Of a stretch of DNA of 15,543 nucleotides, positions 1-6,205 are shown in pieces. The DNA comes from AC-32 sp036522595 (lineage in GTDB: Bacteria > Actinomycetota > Thermoleophilia > Gaiellales > Gaiellaceae), in NCBI GenBank assembly GCA_036522595.1, contig DATDFL010000309.1:1-15543 (forward strand). Direction: 5' to 3'. The notes beneath the pieces were generated by a model. The model did not search any database, had not been told where the DNA came from, and saw nothing but the letters and a program-made list of their open reading frames with translations. The position numbers were made by a program, and so were the translations under genes. The stretch's first letter is position 1. Every line of letters starts with the position of its first letter.

Positions 1-40
1 CCGGCGGAAGGGCCGCGCCTTCGGCGGGAAGCGCGAGATC
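1..40. repeat. 40-bp perfect direct repeat, copy 1 (window edge)
   Basis: These 40 bases recur identically at 160-199. The 159-bp offset is exactly 53 codons, and both copies read in the same frame as RRKGRAFGGKREIR. Copy 1 is followed directly by AGG and then by the ATG of the small protein at 44. So codons 1-53 of that protein may be one unit of an in-frame tandem duplication running off the left edge. Alternatively the repeat is an assembly artefact at a sequence end. Confidence 0.9.
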
Positions 41-43
41 AGG

Positions 44-265
44 ATGATCTATTGCGTGATCCCGCGGGAGCTCGAGGACGAGCTCTACGACAAGATGGTC
101 GAGTACTACGCGGACAACCCGCACGTGACCGTCATCGTCGACCGCCGCGAGGGTGAGGACCGGCGGAAGGGCCGCGCCTTCGGCGGGAAGCGCGAGATCC
201 GGGATCGCCGTCGAGCCCGCGCGACGGGAACCTTCCCGGAGACCGAGCCGCCCGACGACGGATAG
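44..265 (+). CDS. Small charged conserved hypothetical protein
   Basis: A 73-residue soluble protein beginning MIYCVIPREL. It has an N-terminal alpha/beta-looking half (residues 1-35, ending VTVIVDRR) and a very basic Arg-rich tail (residues 34-60) that may contact nucleic acid. No catalytic motif is visible and I assign no function. From memory, similar small proteins with a VIVDRR core are common in Thermoleophilia-type Actinobacteria. ATG at 44 is the natural start, but the frame stays open to the left edge and the preceding codons repeat this protein's own residues 40-53. The true gene could therefore be a longer tandem-duplicated form that is cut by the window. It ends 13 bp before the aldehyde dehydrogenase start. 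Confidence 0.6.
   Translation: MIYCVIPRELEDELYDKMVEYYADNPHVTVIVDRREGEDRRKGRAFGGKREIRDRRRARATGTFPETEPPDDG
160..199. repeat. 40-bp perfect direct repeat, copy 2 (inside small CDS)
   Basis: This is the second copy of the 40-bp repeat at 1-40. It lies inside the 44-265 coding region and encodes residues 40-52 of that protein. Sequence after the copy diverges at once (CGG GAT here, AGG ATG in copy 1), although the next codon is Arg in both. Confidence 0.9.
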
Positions 266-266
266 C

Positions 267-272
267 TAAGAT
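267..272 (+). promoter_or_regulatory. -10 hexamer TAAGAT for a leaderless aldehyde dehydrogenase mRNA
   Basis: TAAGAT (TANNNT type) lies 6 nt before the GTG at 279. With the usual 6-8 nt from -10 to start point, transcription would begin at or next to the start codon. No Shine-Dalgarno sequence and no clear -35 are visible. The same arrangement precedes four other genes in this window. Confidence 0.5.
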
Positions 273-278
273 CGCGCC

Positions 279-1778
279 GTGGCGACGGCGGCGACGAAAA
301 CCTTCAAGAACTACATCGGCGGCGAGTGGGTCGATGCGGCCTCCGGCGACACCTTCGAGAGCCGCAACCCTGCGAACGGCGAGACGATCGGTGTCTTCCC
401 GCGCTCGAGCGCGGAGGACGTCGACCGCGCCGTCGAGGCTGCCAAGGCCGCCTTCGAGGACTGGCGCCTCGTCCCGGCGCCGCGCCGCGGCGAGATCCTC
501 TTCCGCTTCGCCCAGCTCCTCGCGGACCAGAAGGACGACTTCGCCGACCTGATGGCCCACGAGATGGGGAAGGTGCTCCCCGAGGCCGCGGGCGACGTCC
601 AGGAAGCGATCGACATGAGCTTCTACATGGGCGGCGAGGGCCGGCGGCTCTTCGGCCAGACGACGCCCAGCGAGCTCCGCGACAAGTTCAACATGAGCGT
701 CCGGACGCCGATCGGGGTCGTCGGCGTGATCACGCCGTGGAACTTCCCGATCGCGATCCCGTCCTGGAAGATCGCGCCCGCGCTCGTCTGCGGGAACACC
801 GTCGTCTTCAAGCCCGCGACCGACACGCCGCTGCTTGGCGAGCGCTTCGTGGAACTGCTCGCCGAGGCAGGGGTCCCCGCCGGCGTCGTCAACATCGTGC
901 ACGGGGGCGGGGGAGAGGTCGGCGACCGGCTCGTCCACCACCCCGACGTGCCGGTGATCACGCTGACCGGCTCGCGCGAGACCGGTGTCGCCGTGCTGCG
1001 CAATGCCGCCGAGAACCTGAAGCACGTTCACCTCGAGCTCGGCGGCAAGAACGCGATCATCGTGCTCGACGATGCCGATCTCGACCTGGCGGTGGAAGGG
1101 ATCGTCTGGTCGGCGTTCGGCACCGCGGGCCAGCGCTGCACCGCGGCCTCGCGCGTGATCGCGCAGGACGGCGTCTACGAAGAGCTGCAGACGCGCCTCG
1201 TCGCAGCCGTCGAGAAGCTGCGCCTCGGCCCCGGCTGGGAGGAAGGCGTCGACGTCGGGCCGGTGATCAACCAGTCGGCGCTCGAGAAGATTCACTCGTA
1301 CACGGGCATCGGCAAGGACGAGGGGGCAAAGCTGCTGACGGGGGGCGAGGTCGCCGGCGGCGACGGGCTCGGCGACGGCCACTTCTACCGGCCGACGATC
1401 TTCGGCGACGTCGACCCCGGGATGCGGATCGCGCAGGAAGAGATCTTCGGGCCGACGACCGCGTTGATCCGGGTGAAGGACATCGACGATGCGGTGCGGG
1501 TCTCGAACGGCATCGAGTTCGGGCTCTCTTCGTCGATCTTCACGCGCGACGTGAACAAGGCGTTTCGCGCGATGCGCGATCTCGAGGCCGGGATCACGTA
1601 CATCAACGCGGGCACGATCGGCGCCGAGGTGCACCTGCCGTTCGGCGGCGTCAAGGGCACCGGCAACGGCCATCGCGAGGCGGGACAGGCCGCGCTGGAC
1701 GTCTTCACCGAGTGGAAGTCGATCTACGTCGACTACTCGGGCAAGCTCCAGAAGGCTCAGATCGACACTGCGTCCTGA
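279..1778 (+). CDS. NAD(P)-dependent aldehyde dehydrogenase
   Basis: A 499-residue cytosolic enzyme of the aldehyde dehydrogenase superfamily, which oxidises an aldehyde to the acid with NAD(P)+. The cofactor/active-site segment TPWNFPIAIP contains Asn155. The Rossmann motif LTGSRETG is at 229-236, the general base Glu253 lies in LELGGKN, and the nucleophile Cys287 is in GQRCTAASR. Length is normal. The C-terminal INAGTIGAEVHLPFGGVKGT and the terminal YSGKLQKAQID resemble the alpha-ketoglutaric semialdehyde dehydrogenase-like group (YcbD type), so a sugar-acid or semialdehyde substrate is plausible but unproven. The GTG start at 279 is supported by a TANNNT hexamer 6 nt upstream. The GNAT gene follows directly and may be co-transcribed. 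Confidence 0.9.
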   Translation: MATAATKTFKNYIGGEWVDAASGDTFESRNPANGETIGVFPRSSAEDVDRAVEAAKAAFEDWRLVPAPRRGEILFRFAQLLADQKDDFADLMAHEMGKVLPEAAGDVQEAIDMSFYMGGEGRRLFGQTTPSELRDKFNMSVRTPIGVVGVITPWNFPIAIPSWKIAPALVCGNTVVFKPATDTPLLGERFVELLAEAGVPAGVVNIVHGGGGEVGDRLVHHPDVPVITLTGSRETGVAVLRNAAENLKHVHLELGGKNAIIVLDDADLDLAVEGIVWSAFGTAGQRCTAASRVIAQDGVYEELQTRLVAAVEKLRLGPGWEEGVDVGPVINQSALEKIHSYTGIGKDEGAKLLTGGEVAGGDGLGDGHFYRPTIFGDVDPGMRIAQEEIFGPTTALIRVKDIDDAVRVSNGIEFGLSSSIFTRDVNKAFRAMRDLEAGITYINAGTIGAEVHLPFGGVKGTGNGHREAGQAALDVFTEWKSIYVDYSGKLQKAQIDTAS

Positions 1779-1812
1779 GCTTCGCCCTCTCGGTCCCGGC
1801 GACCGCGACTGG

Positions 1813-2247
1813 GTGGAGCAGCTGATCCTCGAGCGGTGGGGGGACACCAAGGTCGTCGGCCGCGGCGGGGTCTGGGTGCCGGCTGACCTGCCTGGTTTCG
1901 CCGCCTTCGAAGCGGGACGCTGCGTGGGCCTCGTGACCTACGAGCTGGGCGGCGAGGCCTGCGAGATCGTCACGATCGACGCGCTGGAGGAAGGCAAGGG
2001 GATCGGGACGGCGCTGCTCGGGGCGGTCACGCAAGCTGCGCGCGACGCGGGCTGCTCCCTGGTCCAGCTCCTGACGACGAACAACAACCTGCGCGCGCTG
2101 GCCTTCTACCAGAAGCGCGGCTTTCGGCTGGTCGGGCTTGTCCCGGGCGCGATCGACGAGGAGCGGAGCCTGAAGCCGTCGATTCCGCTGGTCGACGCGG
2201 CCGGGCTGCCGATCCGCGACGAGCTTCATCTCGAGCTTGAGCTCTAG
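1813..2247 (+). CDS. GNAT-family N-acetyltransferase
   Basis: A 144-residue (from GTG 1813) Gcn5-related acetyltransferase. The acetyl-CoA-binding motif A is EGKGIGTALLGAV (about residues 60-72). It is followed by the family's TTNNNLRALAFYQKRGFRLV segment, where the Asn and Tyr sit near the acetyl-CoA thiol. Substrate is unknown. The start is uncertain: in the same frame, just upstream of this GTG, the DNA reads LRPLGPGDRDW, which looks like the conserved first strand of the domain. Translation may therefore begin further upstream, for instance at CTG 1768 inside the end of the aldehyde dehydrogenase gene, which would add 15 residues. No ATG, GTG or TTG is available there. No promoter is visible, so transcription with the upstream gene is likely. 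Confidence 0.8.
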   Translation: MEQLILERWGDTKVVGRGGVWVPADLPGFAAFEAGRCVGLVTYELGGEACEIVTIDALEEGKGIGTALLGAVTQAARDAGCSLVQLLTTNNNLRALAFYQKRGFRLVGLVPGAIDEERSLKPSIPLVDAAGLPIRDELHLELEL

Positions 2248-2254
2248 GCGCCAT

Positions 2255-2260
2255 TAGTGT
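2255..2260 (+). promoter_or_regulatory. -10 hexamer TAGTGT for a leaderless NIF3-like/rnhA mRNA
   Basis: TAGTGT lies 7 nt before GTG 2268 in the 20-bp gap after the GNAT stop. It fits the TANNNT pattern repeated before other genes here. No Shine-Dalgarno sequence is present. Confidence 0.45.
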
Positions 2261-2267
2261 CCCGAAC

Positions 2268-2576
2268 GTGAACCGCAAGCTGGTCGTCTTCGTACCGCGC
2301 GAGGCGCTGGACTCGGTGCGGGACGCTCTCTTTGCCGCAGGCGCGGGAAGGATCGGCGACTACGAACGGTGCTCCTGGTACACCGAGGGCACCGGCACGT
2401 TCCTCGGCGGCGCAGGGACAGACCCTTCTGTCGGCCAGCCGGGCCGCGAGCAGCGCCTCTCCGAGCTGCGGCTCGAGACGGTCTACCCGGTCGAGCGCGA
2501 GGCGGAGGTCGTCGCAGCCCTGCGCGAAGCGCACCCGTACGAAGAGCCGGCCTTCGACCTCTATCCCCTCGCGTGA
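2268..2576 (+). CDS. Stand-alone NIF3 insert-domain (YqfO/CutA-like) protein
   Basis: A 102-residue protein matching only the inserted ferredoxin-like domain of NIF3/YqfO proteins, not the flanking metal-binding halves. Visible family motifs are GAGRIGDYERCSW (residues 25-37), GTGTFLGG (41-48), the LSELRLETVYP strand, and the terminal HPYEEPAFDLYPL (89-101). In the family this domain resembles PII and CutA trimers. Its biochemical role is unsettled, with ligand or metal binding proposed. The metal site of full NIF3 is absent. Its TGA overlaps the RNase HI start by 4 bp (GTGA), implying coupled translation. Full-length NIF3 genes sit next to an RNase H gene in some Actinobacteria, so the pairing may be a reduced form of that neighbourhood. 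Confidence 0.8.
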   Translation: MNRKLVVFVPREALDSVRDALFAAGAGRIGDYERCSWYTEGTGTFLGGAGTDPSVGQPGREQRLSELRLETVYPVEREAEVVAALREAHPYEEPAFDLYPLA

Positions 2577-2971
2577 AGGCCAGGCTCTCGACCGACGGCG
2601 GGGCGCGCGGGAACCCTGGCCCGGCGGCTTACGGCTATGTGCTCGAGAGCGAGGACGGTCACGTGCTCGACGCGCGCGGCGAGGCGATCGGCACCGCGAC
2701 GAACAACGTCGCCGAGTACCGAGGCCTGATCGCCGGGCTCGAGAGCGCCCTGCGGCGCGGCGTGGACGAGCTCGAGGTCGTCTCCGACTCGGAGCTCGTC
2801 GTGAAGCAGATGCAGGGCGAGTACAAGGTCAAAAACGAGGCCTTGAAAGACCTCCAGCGAGAGGCCGCTGAGCTCGCAGCTGAGCTCAGACGCGTGAGCT
2901 ACACGGCGGTGCGCCGAGCCCATAACGAGCTCGCCGACCGCCTGGTGAACGAAGCCTTGGACGCCATCTGA
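2573..2971 (+). CDS. rnhA: Ribonuclease HI
   Basis: A 132-residue single-domain type-1 RNase H, which cleaves the RNA strand of RNA:DNA hybrids (R-loops, Okazaki primers). The motifs are STDGGARGNPGPAAYGYVL with Asp8, NNVAEYRGL with Glu48, VVSDSELVVKQM with Asp72, and RRAHNELADRLVNEAL with His117 and Asp122. Together they give the four metal-binding acidic residues and the loop His. The size matches short bacterial/archaeal RNase HI proteins without an N-terminal hybrid-binding domain. GTG 2573 is chosen because it gives the GTGA overlap with the preceding gene and leads straight into the first strand. A longer open frame from 2369 is a shadow of the neighbour. The tRNA-Gly promoter -35 probably lies within its last codons. 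Confidence 0.92.
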   Translation: MKARLSTDGGARGNPGPAAYGYVLESEDGHVLDARGEAIGTATNNVAEYRGLIAGLESALRRGVDELEVVSDSELVVKQMQGEYKVKNEALKDLQREAAELAAELRRVSYTAVRRAHNELADRLVNEALDAI

Positions 2972-2984
2972 GCGCGGCTATACT
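2957..2984 (+). promoter_or_regulatory. tRNA-Gly promoter (TTGGAC-16-TATACT)
   Basis: TTGGAC at 2957-2962 and TATACT at 2979-2984 are separated by 16 bp. The mature tRNA begins 10 nt after the -10. The -35 is inside the final codons of the RNase HI gene. It is the only promoter in the window with a recognisable -35 as well as a good -10. Confidence 0.55.
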
Positions 2985-2994
2985 GGCCGAACTC

Positions 2995-3068
2995 GCGGAT
3001 GTAGCTCAGTTGGCTAGAGCGTCTGCTTGCCATGCAGAAGGTCGTGGGTTCGAATCCCATCATCCGCT
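2995..3068 (+). tRNA. tRNA-Gly (GCC anticodon)
   Basis: A cloverleaf can be drawn in full. The acceptor stem is GCGGATG/CATCCGC. The D stem is GCTC/GAGC and the anticodon stem is TCTGC/GCAGA with loop TTGCCAT, giving anticodon GCC (glycine). The T arm is GTGGG-TTCGAAT-CCCAT. The discriminator is T at 3068, as usual for bacterial tRNA-Gly. CCA is not encoded (CTCT follows), so the 3' end must be added enzymatically. A pyrimidine-rich trailer follows. The tRNA stands alone. Confidence 0.95.
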
Positions 3069-3107
3069 CTCTCTGTCTTCTCCCTCCACCGGTCCGGAGT
3101 AAGTGGC

Positions 3108-3113
3108 TACGTT
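3108..3113 (+). promoter_or_regulatory. -10 hexamer TACGTT for a leaderless flavin oxidoreductase mRNA
   Basis: TACGTT ends 6 nt before ATG 3120, matching the TANNNT-start spacing seen at other genes here. It supports ATG 3120 over an open frame that extends back into the tRNA. Confidence 0.45.
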
Positions 3114-3119
3114 GAGCCA

Positions 3120-4835
3120 ATGGTGACGCCGGACGAAGTCGGGCAGGTACGGATTTTCGCGGGTCTCGACCCCGACGCTCGCGAGCGGCTTTCCCGGGCG
3201 GCGGCGGATATCAGCCTCGCTCCGGGCGAGTACGCCGCGCACGAGGGCGACGAGCGGGCGCTGTTCGCGCTGCTCGCTGGTCGAATCGAGGCAGTGAAGG
3301 TCGTCGATGGGATCGATCGCGTCGTCGGTGAGCGGGAGCCCGGGGACATCTTCGGCGAGGTGCCGATCACGCTCGGTTCGCTGTTCCCGGTCGGATTCCG
3401 CGCCGCCGAGCCGTCTCGAATCATGCGCATCGAGGGTCCGGCCTACCACGCGGTCGCGGCCGTGGCGCCGGAGGTCGCGACGGAGGTCGGCAGGCTCGCG
3501 AGTCACCGGATGGCAGGCCCGCGGGGGCTCTCAGGGATCGCGGCCGACCCTCCGCCGCCCAGGGCGATCATCGTCGGGCACCGGTGGGATTCCGCCTGCG
3601 GCGAGTTGCGGCGCTTTCTCGATCGCAATCAGATCTCGTTCAAGTGGTTGACCCCCGACGCCGCCGATGTCGTCGAGGAGTGGGGCGGTGCGCTCCCGCC
3701 CGAGGACGACTGGCCCGTCGTTCGTGTCATCGACGGGAAGACGGTGGTGCGACCGCACCTTCGCCGCGTCGCCGAGCTGCTGGGCCTTGGGACCGAACCG
3801 CTCGCCGCGGAGTACGACGTCGTCGTGGTCGGTGCCGGGCCTGCCGGGCTCGCAGCCGGCGTTTACGGGGCGTCCGAAGGGTTGCGGACGATTGTGGTCG
3901 AGCGCGAGGCTCCAGGAGGCCAAGCCGGCACCTCGTCGCGGATCGAGAATTACCTGGGCTTCCCGTCCGGCGTGTCGGGTGACGAGCTCGCGCGCCGGGC
4001 GCTGCAGCAGGCACGAAGGCTCGGCGCCGAGATCCTCGTGACCCGCTCGATCACGCGCATCGACCCGCTGACGCGCCACGTTCACCTAGACGGCGGCGAC
4101 GTCCTGAGGACGAAGACGATCGTTCTGGCCTGCGGGGTCTCGTGGCGTCAGCTGTCCATCGAGGGGTTCGACAGGCTCGTCGGGAAGGGCGTGCACTACG
4201 GCGCGGCCCGCAGCGAGGCTCCGAACGCCCACGGGCTCGACGTCCACATCGTCGGTGCGGGCAATTCAGCGGGCCAGGCGGCCGTGTTCTTCTCCAACCA
4301 TGCTCGGAGCGTGACGATGCTCTGCCGCGGCGCGAGCCTCGACAAGAGCAAAGGAAGTGGGATGGCGCGCTACCTCGCCGGTCAACTCGAGGCGAAGTCG
4401 AACTTCGCGGTGTTGTTCCGGACGGAAGTGATCGCAGCGCATGGGACCGAATCGCTCGAGGCGATTGACGTGCGCAACTCCGAGACGGGGGAGGTGACGC
4501 GGCTCGAATCGGGCGGCTTGTTCCTCTTCATCGGAGCGGATGCCGACACGGCCTGGCTGCCACAAGAGATCGCCCTCGACGACCACGGGTACGTGCTCAC
4601 CGGTTCAGACCTCGAGGCGAGGGCCGACTGGCGGCTCGAACGCGATCCCTACCTGCTGGAGACGAGCGTCCCCGGAATCTTCGCGTGCGGCGACGTTCGA
4701 TCTGGCCCCGTGAAGCGGGTCGCCTCCGCTGTCGGCGAGGGCAGCATGGCCATCGCGTTCGTGCAGCAGCACCTCAGGGACGCTGAAGCGGGAGCCGTGC
4801 CGCGCACGCCCGCGCGTGCGACCGAGACTCGCTGA
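3120..4835 (+). CDS. Cyclic nucleotide-binding domain / thioredoxin reductase-like flavoprotein fusion
   Basis: A 571-residue cytosolic fusion. Residues about 10-130 form a CNMP-binding domain with a phosphate-cassette-like GDIFGEVPI and FRAAEPS (Arg94). Residues about 148-222 look like a thioredoxin/glutaredoxin fold with a single Cys160 and no CxxC. Residues about 230-555 are a two-dinucleotide-binding reductase: FAD motif VVGAGPAGLAAG (238-243), GGQAGTSSRIENYLG, NAD(P) motif IVGAGNSAGQAA (379-384) and the FAD-closing GIFACGDVR. The redox CxxC that thioredoxin reductases carry just before the NAD(P) motif is absent: the sequence there is GVHYGAARSEA. So it should not reduce thioredoxin in the standard way. 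An NAD(P)H oxidoreductase gated by a nucleotide ligand is plausible; the electron acceptor is unknown. Confidence 0.88.
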   Translation: MVTPDEVGQVRIFAGLDPDARERLSRAAADISLAPGEYAAHEGDERALFALLAGRIEAVKVVDGIDRVVGEREPGDIFGEVPITLGSLFPVGFRAAEPSRIMRIEGPAYHAVAAVAPEVATEVGRLASHRMAGPRGLSGIAADPPPPRAIIVGHRWDSACGELRRFLDRNQISFKWLTPDAADVVEEWGGALPPEDDWPVVRVIDGKTVVRPHLRRVAELLGLGTEPLAAEYDVVVVGAGPAGLAAGVYGASEGLRTIVVEREAPGGQAGTSSRIENYLGFPSGVSGDELARRALQQARRLGAEILVTRSITRIDPLTRHVHLDGGDVLRTKTIVLACGVSWRQLSIEGFDRLVGKGVHYGAARSEAPNAHGLDVHIVGAGNSAGQAAVFFSNHARSVTMLCRGASLDKSKGSGMARYLAGQLEAKSNFAVLFRTEVIAAHGTESLEAIDVRNSETGEVTRLESGGLFLFIGADADTAWLPQEIALDDHGYVLTGSDLEARADWRLERDPYLLETSVPGIFACGDVRSGPVKRVASAVGEGSMAIAFVQQHLRDAEAGAVPRTPARATETR

Positions 4836-4858
4836 GCGCCCGTACTAGGCTCGCCCGC

Positions 4859-4875
4859 GCGGGCGGAAGGCCCGC
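4859..4875. terminator. Possible bidirectional stem-loop between convergent genes
   Basis: GCGGGC (4859-4864), loop GGAAG, GCCCGC (4870-4875) is a perfect 6-bp GC stem in the 47-bp gap between the flavoprotein stop and the helicase stop. An overlapping palindrome GCCCGCGCGGGC lies at 4853-4864. There is no T tract on either strand, so it is at best a weak or factor-assisted terminator. Confidence 0.35.
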
Positions 4876-4882
4876 TCGATTC

Positions 4883-6052
4883 CTACCACTTCGAACGCCG
4901 CCCGCGGCGGCTCGTGTAGAGGAGCTTCGCCGGCGCTGAGCGCATCCCGGCCTCCTCGAATTGCTCGCGGTGACCGAGCCTGCGTGCGACGCGGCTCGTT
5001 TCGGCCTGCTGCTCGGGAAGGACGAAGGTGATCGCGGTGCCGCTGCGGCCTGCCCTTCCGGTGCGGCCGGTGCGGTGCACGTAGCCCTTGTCCTCTTCGG
5101 GCGGGTCGAAGTTGATCACCTGGGTGATTCCGTCGAGGTCGAGGCCTCGAGCGGCGACATCGGTGGCGACCAGCGTGCTGACCTTGCCGCTCTCGAACCG
5201 CGCGAGCGCCCGCTCACGCGCCCTCTGAGACATATCGCCGTGCATCGCGACGGCGCCCACGGCGTGACGGGCCAGACGCTGAACGAGCCGGTCCGCTCCT
5301 CGCCTCGTACGCACGAAGACCAGGTTCGATCCGGACGAATTGATGTGCTCGACGAGGGTGTCGACCTTGGTGTCCTGGGCAACGGCAACGAAGCGGTGCT
5401 CGATCTCGCCGGGCTGCTGGTTGAGCGAGAGCTCGCCCTCGATGTGTGAGGGGCTGTTGGTGTAGGCGCGGGCGAGGTCTCCCACGTGGCCGTCCAGGGT
5501 CGCCGAGAAGAACATCGTCTGACGATTTCGCGGCAGACGGCGCACGATGTCGTCGACCTGCGGCTGGAAGCCCATGTCGAGCATTCGGTCGGCTTCGTCG
5601 AGCACGAACGTGCGGACGCGCGAAAGGTCGATGAGCCGGCGCCGCGCCAGGTCTTCGAGTCGCCCGGGCGTCGCGACCAGAACGTGCGCCTTCTTGGCGC
5701 GCTTGCCCTGGGCGTGCAGCGGAACACCGCCGTAGGCGGCCGCTACCGAGACGCCCTTCGTCCTGGCGAGGGGCTCGAGCTCGGCGGTGACCTGCGCGGC
5801 AAGCTCTCGCGTCGGCACGAGCACGAGCGCGGACGGGCGAGGATCAGACTTGTCGATGCGCTCGACGATCGGCAGCGCGAAAGCGAGGGTCTTGCCCGAT
5901 CCCGTGGGTGAGCGCACGAGAACGTCCACTCCAGCGAGCGCGTCCGGCAGGACGAGCTCCTGGATCGGGAACGGATGCTGAATCGAGCGTGAGGCGAGCG
6001 CCGCCACGACGGGCGTGGACACGCCAAGCTCCTTGAACGATCGTTCTGACAC
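4883..6052 (-). CDS. DEAD-box ATP-dependent RNA helicase (RhlE-like)
   Basis: A 389-residue helicase core with almost no extra domain. It unwinds short RNA duplexes in ribosome assembly, mRNA decay or cold adaptation. Motifs in order: Q-motif region FKELGVS with HPFPIQ (Gln31), Walker A SPTGSGKT (48-55), PTRELA (80-85), TPGR (128-131), DEAD (152-155), SAT (183-185), VATDVAARGLD (295-305) and HRTGRTGRAG (326-335). A short basic tail, TSRRGRRSKW, replaces the longer RGG-type tails of many RhlE proteins. Which of RhlE, CsdA or DbpA it corresponds to is uncertain. The start is GTG, with AAGGAG 8 nt upstream. A stem-loop abuts this ribosome binding site and may control translation. Confidence 0.93.
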   Translation of the reverse strand: MSERSFKELGVSTPVVAALASRSIQHPFPIQELVLPDALAGVDVLVRSPTGSGKTLAFALPIVERIDKSDPRPSALVLVPTRELAAQVTAELEPLARTKGVSVAAAYGGVPLHAQGKRAKKAHVLVATPGRLEDLARRRLIDLSRVRTFVLDEADRMLDMGFQPQVDDIVRRLPRNRQTMFFSATLDGHVGDLARAYTNSPSHIEGELSLNQQPGEIEHRFVAVAQDTKVDTLVEHINSSGSNLVFVRTRRGADRLVQRLARHAVGAVAMHGDMSQRARERALARFESGKVSTLVATDVAARGLDLDGITQVINFDPPEEDKGYVHRTGRTGRAGRSGTAITFVLPEQQAETSRVARRLGHREQFEEAGMRSAPAKLLYTSRRGRRSKW

Positions 6053-6060
6053 TGGTTCAA

Positions 6061-6066
6061 CTCCTT
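6061..6066 (-). promoter_or_regulatory. Shine-Dalgarno AAGGAG of the helicase gene
   Basis: On the minus strand AAGGAG lies 8 nt before GTG 6052. It fixes the start codon and contrasts with the leaderless genes in the window. Confidence 0.7.
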
Positions 6067-6068
6067 TT

Positions 6069-6101
6069 CGGGTTCGAGACTTGCCTGCCTCGAAACACCC
6101 G
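6069..6101 (-). promoter_or_regulatory. Bulged stem-loop in the helicase 5' leader
   Basis: In the transcript CGGG then UUCGAG pairs with CUCGAA then CCCG. There is a 3-nt bulge on one side and a 10-nt loop at 6079-6088. The hairpin ends 2 nt before the AAGGAG ribosome binding site. No U tract follows, so an intrinsic terminator is unlikely. A translation-control or temperature-sensing leader is possible for an RNA helicase, but this is inference. Confidence 0.4.
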
Positions 6102-6192
6102 AAGGAGGACCGAGAAGCTCATCTCACGGGCCGCCGGAATTGGCGTGCCGTACTCGCACGGTAGCGGAAGCCGGCGTCGTAAGGGCGGTCGA

Positions 6193-6198
6193 TAGGAT
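6193..6198 (+). promoter_or_regulatory. -10 hexamer TAGGAT for a leaderless hemolysin III-family mRNA
   Basis: TAGGAT ends 7 nt before GTG 6206, the TANNNT-start spacing repeated in this window. It argues for GTG 6206 as the start rather than the upstream in-frame codon at 6140. Confidence 0.45.
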
Positions 6199-6205
6199 CG
6201 TCGGT

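Noticed and set aside
1..199. CRISPR array or transposon end from the 40-bp direct repeat
   Set aside because: There are only two copies, both in coding frame, with no further repeats, no terminal inverted repeats and no cas or transposase gene nearby.
132..1850. 572-codon open frame on the minus strand across the aldehyde dehydrogenase gene
   Set aside because: Its translation is low-complexity Arg/Asp/Ala-rich with no motif, and the plus-strand gene carries every catalytic residue. Long antisense frames are expected at this GC content.
3027..3119. Longer start for the flavoprotein inside the tRNA
   Set aside because: It would translate the tRNA-Gly 3' half. ATG 3120 has a -10-like hexamer and begins just before the cyclic nucleotide-binding domain.
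3120..4835. Annotation as a true thioredoxin reductase
   Set aside because: The redox-active CxxC before the NAD(P) motif is missing, so the standard activity is not supported.
6140..6205. Upstream start of the hemolysin III-family gene
   Set aside because: The added 22 residues have no family similarity and the TAGGAT promoter-like hexamer would lie inside the coding region.
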